A stretch of 64,000 nucleotides of DNA, taken from positions 23,406,715-23,470,714 of the forward strand of contig OX463829.1 of NCBI GenBank assembly GCA_949825045.1, given 5' to 3'. The stretch's first letter is position 1. Each line of letters starts with the position of its first letter. This DNA comes from Argyresthia goedartella. Taxonomy: Eukaryota; Arthropoda; Insecta; Lepidoptera; Argyresthiidae. The notes under the pieces are model-generated. The model had not been told where the DNA came from, did not search any database, and saw nothing but the letters and a program-made list of their open reading frames with translations. Position numbers and translations under genes: made by a program. Positions 56,580 through 64,000 of the stretch are shown piece by piece.

Positions 56580-56722
56580 TAGTAGTTAATGTGACTTCCA
56601 TAATGAGAGGCTTTAATATACGAGTATTCCTTATAACAACACACGAGTATTTTTATGCCTAATTATGTACAGTTACATACACTGCGTTATCTCTATATAT
56701 CATAAGCTCTCTATGATTGTTA
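56580..56722 (+). repeat. dispersed repeat family R, fragment
   Basis: GTTAATGTGACTTCC, TATGCCTAATTATGTACAG, TTACATACACTGCGTTATC and CATAAGCTCTCTATGATTG match the left third of the family. Confidence 0.7.
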
Positions 56723-57059
56723 ATTTATAGTTATATTTAAAATGTAACTTCTAGTAAGTTGGATTTTAAAATAAGTTCGGCAATTAGCGAAGCGGCCTAT
56801 TTGCATGGGTACCCTATACTTAGTATTGCTATATATAAAGTTATTTAGCGCGCTCAGACCAGGTTTTTTATATTCCTGGAGCTTTACATTCTAAAGCACA
56901 GGCGTGTTGACGTATTGTGAATTCGCCTTTGAGCTTCTTGGCTACATTTGTAAGGTTAGGTAACAAAATCGTGTTTTGTTTGTTGTTGACAAGTGACAGT
57001 GCTTGTTCTTTGGTTTCGATTAGTCACCGTACTCTGTCATGGATAGATGCTCGATGTGA
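56723..57059. other. unassigned DNA
   Basis: Nothing recognised; a (GAT)n run lies at 57058-57080. Confidence 0.4.
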
Positions 57060-57480
57060 TGACTGATGATGATGATGATGATTGCTTCTGCCTGTGGAAC
57101 TTTTGGCTGTTTTCGGACGTTGGAATATAGCGTTACCGTTACGTTTGGCTTGTTCTTTACTCTTCTTTCTTCTTGGTCATCGACGTAATTTGGATCTTAT
57201 AGGGTCGTTGGTTCTCATAACTCGCTATCAACGATCACTGACCTGCGGTCCACCATTGAGGTTATGAGGTTGCTGGTATGCTGCGTATTTCCCGCTGCTG
57301 CTTCGTTGGCTTTGGATATGCGACCGAAGGCAGGAACTATTTCACCGACATCTTGGCAACTTGACGATGCAGACTTCTTGGCGCCTGAGTCTCCATTGCG
57401 GAAACATTCTTGAATCCAGCTTATTTCTTCATTTTGACGAAGATTTTAACGAAGGATGCTCGATGTTCTCTGTCGGGGTC
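57060..57480 (-). pseudogene. decayed ORF of unknown family
   Basis: The minus strand carries long open pieces in changing frames: MVTPTENIEHPSLKSSSK, then NEEISWIQECFRNGDSGAKK, SASSSCQDVGEIVPAFGR, ISKANEAAAGNTQHTSNLIT, and after two stops DPNYVDDQEERRVKNK. The composition is protein-like, but no motif was recognised. It may be a retroelement gag-like region or a host exon; a GTCAGT donor-like site follows position 57243. Confidence 0.4.
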
Positions 57481-57675
57481 ACCATTTTGCCGACTGTGGG
57501 GCAAATGACGGTAGACGGAATAAAAGGCTTGTCACTGTTTGCTCAGTTATATCTGATAGGATAGAAAAAGTTGGTACAGGTTAGTAATGAATGACACATA
57601 GACATAGTACGTGATGAGATATTTCCGCATACATGTGCCGGCCGAACTGTTATTACTGCAGTTCGCGAGGTCCGG

Positions 57676-58295
57676 TACATTCAACATTATTGAAACAGAA
57701 TTCAATTCAAGTTTAACAGCAGTTAATCAAAATTTAATGCCTGGGCAACTTTTGGAATTCGTGTAAATAGAATTATCTTGAATGACCTTCAGGAACAAAA
57801 AACCTATAACTTTGATAGAAAATTTCATGACTATGTAAAAAAATATTACAAAGCTCTCAAGATGGCTTGTAGAAATGGAAAAGCATTTTTCCTACGTTAG
57901 TAAAAACCATTAAAAAATCAAACAATATAATTAAAACGGTTTGTGAAATAATTAACCGTTCAACTTGCAAAATTATACCAAGAGACAATGGTTTCTGCTT
58001 AAAGACAGGTGACGATGTTATGAAATCCAACGCTGAGGTAGCTCGAGCTTTCGAAACGTTCTTCACAAATGTACCCATACTCACAACAGACCATCTAAAA
58101 TCATCCCCATGAAGCAGAGCCTTTGTTAAAAAACAGCAGTAACGTCAGTAATGTGGATTTTATATTTAATCAGGCATTTCCCAAGAGCTTGTCAAAGATT
58201 ATAAATCACCATTTAGATTACTTACTTACAATACCGTGGTACCTGTGATGTATATCAGTCAAAGTCATTGGTTCAGTCATTCCGGTTATAGCCAA
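57676..58295 (+). pseudogene. LINE family A, copy 3 (ORF2 middle fragment)
   Basis: Aligns by eye with 1716-2300 of copy 1: CAACATTATTGAAACAGAAT, TTGAATGACCTTCAGGAAC, AAAACCTATAACTTTGATAG, GAAATTTCATGACTATG-like, GCTCGAGCTTTCGAAACG, ACTCACAACAGACCATCTAA. This is the region between endonuclease and RT. Confidence 0.8.
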
Positions 58296-58365
58296 AACAT
58301 AAAACTAGTCACTAAATAATCCGGTATTCTTATAAAACCGAATTCATTCAAAATAAGTAAATCAA

Positions 58366-58419
58366 AAGCCGATAATAGGACTAGGATGAGACCCTCCATC
58401 CTAGTCCTATTATCGGCTT
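58366..58419. repeat. perfect hairpin, 23-bp arms, 8-nt loop
   Basis: Arms 58366-58388 and 58397-58419 (AAGCCGATAATAGGACTAGG...) are exact reverse complements. Confidence 0.95.
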
Positions 58420-59431
58420 AAACAAAATTCTCCGTCCAAATCCTCATGTCGTTCGGATTGTGGGCTAAATCCGGAAATCCGCGTTTCGTATTTGGCGAAA
58501 ATTTATAGAGTGTGAAAATTCACGGCGCGGCGGTGGGGCGGGCGGGCGGATAGGCTGTGAGATGACGAACGTGATTCGCGTTCCTAAACGTGGAATTGCT
58601 ATCGCCGCCCGCCCAAGTGGTGCGATGCCATGCTCATTTGAAATTTGATGTCCGCTGGCGTCGCGGTTTAAATTACGAACGTATAATTTCGATGTGCCAT
58701 TCTCAGGGTATGAGAATGTGGCTTTGTGTGGCTTTTAGAATTGATTATTCAACTTGGTACCTTACCTACTTTACTAACCTACGTGTTTCATTTACTGCGA
58801 AATTATTTTCGTCAGTCACATTTAACCCTCGGAACTTCTACTTACAGGTTTTATAGTAAAACTTTAGGAATATCGCTGGGGCAAACTGTGGAAAACTTAA
58901 TCTTAAAGTGAAGTTTGGGCATAACTTACATTGGATTTCTCACATTGTTCTTAATGAAATCCTTCTAGGATTTGGATAGATGCCCGTTTGATCAGATTAC
59001 ATCTCCTAGCCAATCATGATTTACTAAATATTTAAAAAAATGCAATAAACTAACTGTAAAGGGTATTGCCAACAAAATAATGCAAAAATGAATGCTAGAA
59101 TGAGGTAGGTTTATGTGACTGTAGACCGTGGTCTAACGAGGGTATTATTCCTGTGTCCCGGCCCGCCCGTGGTGGTATAAATAAAATGGGACAATCCCGC
59201 GGGGACAGTCGGGACCTCAGCCCTCGGACCCTTTTACAACCGGGAATCACACCCACTAGTATTGAGGACCGGCTCGTACATGTTCACAATTTGTATAGAG
59301 ATATTTTTTTATTGTTATTTTTTTATTTTCCTCTACGGTGTCCCTCTGCTGGGCAAAGGCCTCAACATTTCGAGCCCATTTTCAAATTGTTTTTATAATA
59401 AATCTCGGTAAACATTGTTAATAAATATATA
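58420..59431. other. unassigned DNA, with a GC-rich patch and LINE-like 3' phrase
   Basis: A GC-rich patch (GGCGCGGCGGTGGGGCGGGC) lies near 58520. At about 59336-59365 the phrase GTGTCCCTCTGCTGGGCAAA recalls lepidopteran LINE 3' UTRs. No gene recognised. Confidence 0.35.
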
Positions 59432-60989
59432 CTCAAAAGAAAATAGGGGCCACTAAGTATTTTGATTGCTACGAGAAAAATATAGTAAACAGTAATGTAT
59501 ATTTATTAAAATAACATGTAACAAGGCTTTTGTTTTAACTTATGCTAATAACCATTTAATTGTGTAGTCAATTGTTTCACTTATTTCAATTAACATGAAA
59601 TAAGTCCATTGTCAACAGCAAAAACTAAACAGAAACTCTTTGCAAAACAAAACAAAAACTGACACAAGCTGTTTTTTTAATGGTTTAGTAACGGGTGTGT
59701 TCTCCTCTCCTGTTTTCACACACCTGGAGCCTTGAATGCATAGTCTCGATTAAGTTTCTGATATATTCATCAGGTATCTCTTCCCACACACGTTTCAGAG
59801 CATCCATAAGCTGTTGCTGGTTGTGAACCTCTTGCTCGTGCTCCCTAACCCTTCGTTTTAATTGGTCCCACATATGCTCTATTGGATTTAAATCCGGACT
59901 ATACGCTGGCCATGGTAGGACACGAATATGGGAGTCATCCAGTACAGTCTGAGTGGCCCGAGCTGTGTGTGGGCGGGCATTGTCATGCATTAACCAGAAC
60001 CCTGGCCCCACTCTCTGTGAGAATGGAATCACATGAGGCCTGATGACTTCATCGATGTACCGTTATGCAGTTATTGCGCCTTGATTTAAGAAAACCAGCT
60101 CAGTTTTGCCTTGTAAGCTAATCCCAGCCCAAACCATCACACTAGGACCTCCAAAACGGTCAATTTCCTCGATGCAGACATCGGAAAATCTATCACCCTG
60201 TCTCCATACTCTAATCCGCCGATCATCACTACAAATCTTCACTTTACACTCATCTGTGAAGAGCACCATACCCCATTGATTCATGCTCCAATCTGAATGT
60301 TCGCGGCAAAAACTTAAACGATTTCCACGTCGAAACCTAGATAAAGGAATTCGTACTACTCGGCGTCTGGACCTTTGCTGGTCTTCATGCAGTCGATTAC
60401 GTATCGTTTGGTCACTAATACGAGTCCCCGTTGTCAACCGTAGGCGATTTTGTAACTTACGTGCCGTCACAGAGCGCTCTCGACGGGCACTCAATCGGAT
60501 GTAGCGATCCTCTTGTGCCGTAGTCGCTCGCACCCTGCCCGATCCAGGCCTTCTTACAACACTGCCAGTCTCTTGGAACCGATCCCACACATTTTGGATG
60601 GATCGGCGAGAGAAACCCAACGAAAAAGCTACAGACCGCTGTGAATGACCTTCAGCAATCAATGTAACGGCTCTGGTGGCAGTAATGGTATCCATATGCC
60701 TTCGTTGACGTGGCATTATTAACAAAAGATGTTAAAAAAAGCAAAAGATGGACAGAAATAGTCTTTTAACAGAATAAAATTGTGATTCCATCTGAAAGGA
60801 ATTTGACCTGAAACTCGTTTTTTTTATTTGCTTCAATTTCTGGCCAGCTGTAAGACTTAAACACCAGCATTAAAGAGGTTGGATACTGAAGGAGGCCGGA
60901 CATCATTAATTAGTCACTTATTAATTAGTTTACATCTAAAAATTTACTCAAAAACAGAAATATGTAAGTGGCCCTTATTTTCTTTTGAG
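59432..60989 (-). mobile_element. Tc1-like transposon, complete, 1558 bp
   Basis: TA at 59430-59431 and 60990-60991. Inverted ends begin CTCAAAAGAAAATAGGGGCC (left) and CTCAAAAGAAAATAAGGGCC (right), about 24 bp with one or two mismatches. It encodes one transposase. Confidence 0.95.
59685..60716 (-). pseudogene. Tc1 transposase (DD34E), one nonsense codon
   Basis: MPRQRRHMDTITATRAVTLI starts the frame (60716). An N-terminal paired-type DNA-binding region follows (GHSQRSVAFSLGFSRRSIQN; RISDQTIRNRLHE), joined by GSGRVRATT. Catalytic blocks: FTDECKVKIC, MHDNARPHTA and YSPDLNPIEHMW. I count 34 residues between the last aspartate and glutamate. The only break is TAA at 60063-60065 (GAITA*RYIDEV); both halves share one frame and the end (RRGEHTRY) is normal. 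343 codons is the usual length. A single base change from CAA is the simplest cause. Confidence 0.92.
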
Positions 60990-61440
60990 TAGTATGTTGA
61001 ACTCTGCTGAAGAATAAAATATTACAATAATTTTACTATCGTTAACGAACGATAATAAATCAGAGCCTATTTTTATTATGTCTTGTGGTGATGGCGGTGG
61101 TGGCGGCGTGGCGGATTAGATAAACCTATGCCAATGATCGAATCTGGGCTGGGCTGAGCTGTAATCCGTTATTTACTACATCATTATAATTATGCTAACC
61201 CCACTGCATACTTTTTTTTACTGTTGTCCGCTTTACACTCTCGCGCGACACCCGGGGGTTATGTACATTGCAAGTTCGTTTAAATAAAACAATTTATATA
61301 CGCTTTAATAACTTTGACAAATATAACATAGACATGACATTAAATATAAATCATAATGGACAAATTCAGGAGGTTGATAGACATTTTTAGGTATTGCAAT
61401 TGACCGACATTTGAATTTGAAAGATAAAGTAGGTAAGTAA
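60990..61440. other. unassigned DNA
   Basis: A GGTGGCGGCG patch near 61095; nothing recognised. Confidence 0.4.
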
Positions 61441-61994
61441 TGACACGGACCAATGGATATCAGAAAAATAGTTACAATGTCGTTTGCACAAAACAGCCGA
61501 GAAGAAAAATGCTCTCATTGCATATCGGTCGGTAAGTTAGTTAAATCAAATCCTGAGCTTTTCGTAAAAGCTCAAGAATATTTTTCGATGAACACAACAA
61601 ACTCGGACAGGCTTGTCTCCAATCACACACCGGGAATAGCACAGTATCTAAAGAACTGTTCAGCAATGTGTCTAATGTTAATAATAAAATAAAAAACTGC
61701 TTATGACGTTAATTATTCAATTGGCTTCACTGTTTTTACAGAACTCTTTTTACTCTGTAGGCGAATTTAATTACCATATATGTACATAAGATTGATCTTG
61801 GCTATTGTTGTTATCGTATGTCAATGGTTGAATGAAGATAAATAATACTAATACCTAATGTAATAACAATGACTAAAAATTTCAAAAATTAGCATGTTAC
61901 AGTTTAATAGCTGAATAAGGCGATCTTTTTATATACTATGTGAACTTTATACTCACTCTTATCATTGCAAATACATTTCTTATTTCTTATTTCC
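61441..61994 (+). pseudogene. LINE family C 3' end, copy 1
   Basis: The frame at 61453-61692 reads GKLVKSNPELFVKAQEYFSM and NTTNSDRLVSNHTPG, the last part of a CR1-like RT (compare FVKKYPDMF... in LINE-B). The 3' UTR ends TGCAAATACATTTCTTATTTC. A second copy is at 62640. Confidence 0.7.
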
Positions 61995-62560
61995 AGACTA
62001 CCACTATCAGATATTGCGAAACACAATGTGCTAATAACAAAACAGGGATAGAAATCGGAGATCCCACACGGTGTCTCTCCCATCAACTCCTCTGCATAAC
62101 ACTGCCGCTTACAAACACTCATTCAGGTTAAGGGCAATCCGACTGTGGAACGCACTTCCCTGCTCTATTAGGGATAGTCCCTCAATTTTAACCTTTAAGA
62201 AAAGATTGAAAGCGTATTTCCTTTCTCTTCCGTAATAGGTATCATATTTATGTAGGTATATGTATGATATTTTATAGTTTATATATGTGCTGTGCATGCT
62301 ATCTAATGTATTTTATATAGTTGAGATGTATATTTTATTTACGAGGCATATTTTATTTATATTTTACAAGTAACTTTCGTACGTATGTACTCATACAATT
62401 TTATTGCGCACTAAGACTGTCCTGTTTCATAAACACTCTGTCTTGCCAAGTTTTTCTGTACGAAATCACTCTTTAGAGATAAGCTCGTCTTTGCCTATAA
62501 AATGTATTGCAGCTGTCTGTTTATCTATATTTCCTGTGCAATAAAGAATATGAAATATGT
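61995..62560 (+). pseudogene. Jockey-like LINE 3' end
   Basis: About 62120-62235 reads NSFTVRLWNALPCSIRDSPS then LTFKKRLKAYFLSL and a stop, with an AT-rich 3' UTR ending GTGCAATAAAGAATATG. It has the same design as 15330-15706 but differs in sequence. It sits between the two family C copies. Confidence 0.7.
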
Positions 62561-62639
62561 ACATCAGCTTCGGGTCGTCTCGCCCGAAAGTGAAATCATA
62601 ACTGACCCACTGGTTCCAGCGCTGTCATTGCCTGAGAAG

Positions 62640-63072
62640 TTTCTCAAATCCTGAGCTTTTTGTAAAAGCTCAAGACTATTACTCGAGGAACACTAGTAAC
62701 CCGAACAGGCTCGTATTTAATCACACGCCAAGAAAAACTTTCAGAAAATTAAAAAAACTGTTCAGCAATGTGTGTAACTGTTTATAACAAAATACCGGAT
62801 GACATGAAAAAGGTTCCCGTTCAATACTTTTAAACGTAAATTATTCCATTGGCTTCTGCAAAACTGTTATTACTCTGTTGACGAATTTCTTAACTTTAAA
62901 ATTAGGTGAAACCGGCCTTGGCTTTTGTTCTTCTTTATGTTTTAATGACTATAAAACCTCAAAAATTTGCATGCCACAATTTAATAGCTGACTAAGGCGT
63001 TCTATTTATATAATGATATAAGAACCTTTTTACCCTTATCTTTGCAAATAAATTTCTTATTTCTTATTTCTT
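62640..63072 (+). pseudogene. LINE family C 3' end, copy 2
   Basis: Shares AAATCCTGAGCTTTTTGTAA and AACTGTTCAGCAATGTGTG with the copy at 61441. It continues further into the C-terminus (NKIPDDMKKVPFN-like, about 62790-62830) and ends TTATTTCTTATTTC. Confidence 0.7.
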
Positions 63073-64000
63073 CTCATTCGTTGTTTGTCGTCCGTATACA
63101 GAAATAAATATCACTTAAGCAGTTTAATTAGCTGCACAACTTTCCACGCCGTCCAACTCCGTGGCGGAGCATCTATACACAACAGTGTAACAAGCAGTGG
63201 AATAATTCACAGTAACCACTCCCTGGGGAGTCCTTTCCAAAATCCTTGCGGTGTGCCCCCATGTTTGATAGTGCATATAATACCTTCCATTTGAATATCA
63301 ACCTAATTAGTGATAGTTAAGGATGAAATTTGAGTAAGTCCGTGGTGTTAACAGACCAGCACATAATAGTGTTACCTGTATGGGTAGTGGTAATGAAAGT
63401 AGGAAATGATGTGCATAGACTGCGATAGGTATGTCGGGTGTAATAAAGGTAGTGCTACAGTATCCACGCTTGTAAGTAGCACCTGTGTATTAATTCAGAG
63501 TCTGGTCGGTTGGGAGTTCTGTCTTTCATTGGTGGGGCTATAAGCTCATTAGAGAAAGTAATAACAAACATAAGGTAACTATGCAACTTTTATAAGAGCT
63601 GCTTTGGTTGAGGTGTATGATTATTCAAGGAAACTTGTTTAGGATGGTGTCCCTGGCACATTATGACACGGTAACCTTTTTATAGGAATACCCGGACTGG
63701 GGTACGTTTTTGTTAAATAAATCAGCAGCGTTTAAAATATGTTACGCCAGTGTTCGTTATTCAAGCACAGGCGTCATCCTCCTGAATATTTCACGGGATA
63801 CCCCATTTATATTCACTGGACGACATCCGAGCCAGAACATGGAAAAATATGCATTTCCTAGCCGTGATTCTACATATTATGCATATTTATAAACGCGTAA
63901 TGAAGTAGTTACCTACGCTTAAATATCATAGATATTATGTTTATAAATAATATACTCGATGGAACTAATCTATGTCACACACAGAAAAATGTTAAGTTTA
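63073..64000. other. unassigned DNA to window end
   Basis: No gene or shared repeat recognised. Confidence 0.4.

Noticed and set aside
57060..57243. The donor-like site after 57243 has the right codon phase to splice to the host exon at 47679.
   Set aside because: The frame lacks a clean start, continues as protein-like sequence past the donor, and would need a 9.5-kb intron full of elements. Phase agreement alone has a one-in-three chance.

Overview
This window looks like intronic and intergenic DNA from a moth or butterfly (Lepidoptera). The base is AT-rich and eukaryotic, with GT-AG introns. It is crowded with tRNA-derived SINEs, non-LTR retrotransposons (LINEs), mariner and Tc1 transposons, and a dispersed repeat with (GTCC)n runs that I recognise as common in Lepidoptera. 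I see no bacterial or viral gene organisation, no rRNA, no CRISPR array and no convincing functional tRNA.

Host genes. The best one is on the minus strand at 45417-47679: four exons that splice in frame into a 197-residue C-terminal part of a multi-pass membrane protein, with a polyadenylation signal after the stop. It is not visible as one reading frame; I found it from splice sites and codon phase. Its 5' exons were not found. A second candidate is one coiled-coil-like exon on the plus strand at 44162-44269. A TATA-containing GC-rich block at 7258-7345 may be a promoter.

Layout. 1-3590: a decayed LINE (family A) with a 218-bp MITE inside, then a SINE fragment. 3591-12378: mostly unassigned DNA with two adjacent perfect hairpins (7855-8006) and a short LINE insertion with target-site duplication (10891-11150). 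12379-13083: a 41-bp minisatellite with higher-order structure. 13426-14925: tandem and inverted copies of the (GTCC)n repeat. 17231-18429: a 1.2-kb foldback (long inverted repeat). 18440-26712: SINEs, dispersed repeats and LINE scraps. 27590-30359: a jockey-like LINE with a 669-residue reverse transcriptase frame that lacks most of its endonuclease. 30925-37026: a nearly full-length CR1-like LINE (family B) with an esterase-like ORF1, endonuclease/RT ORF2 and (GATT)n tail, cut by a 1301-bp mariner. 37256-44752: SINEs, repeats and palindromes. 45417-47679: the host gene. 49382-53235: a Tc1 scrap, G/C tracts, a pentamer-bearing tandem repeat and a second family-A LINE. 53336-55176: a decayed long-spacing DDE transposase gene split by a SINE. 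55194-56502: a second mariner of the same family with a different lesion. 57060-63072: LINE fragments, a nearly intact Tc1 element (59432-60989) and three LINE 3' ends.

Relations. The elements are nested: a SINE inside a DDE gene, a mariner inside a LINE, MITEs inside LINEs. This gives relative ages. An unexpected pattern is a set of short, perfect or nearly perfect hairpins (arms 12-25 bp, mostly short loops) spread through the window. Some lie inside elements whose other copies lack them, which suggests template-switch mutation, not independent elements. I compared copies by eye only; no alignment or database search was possible.
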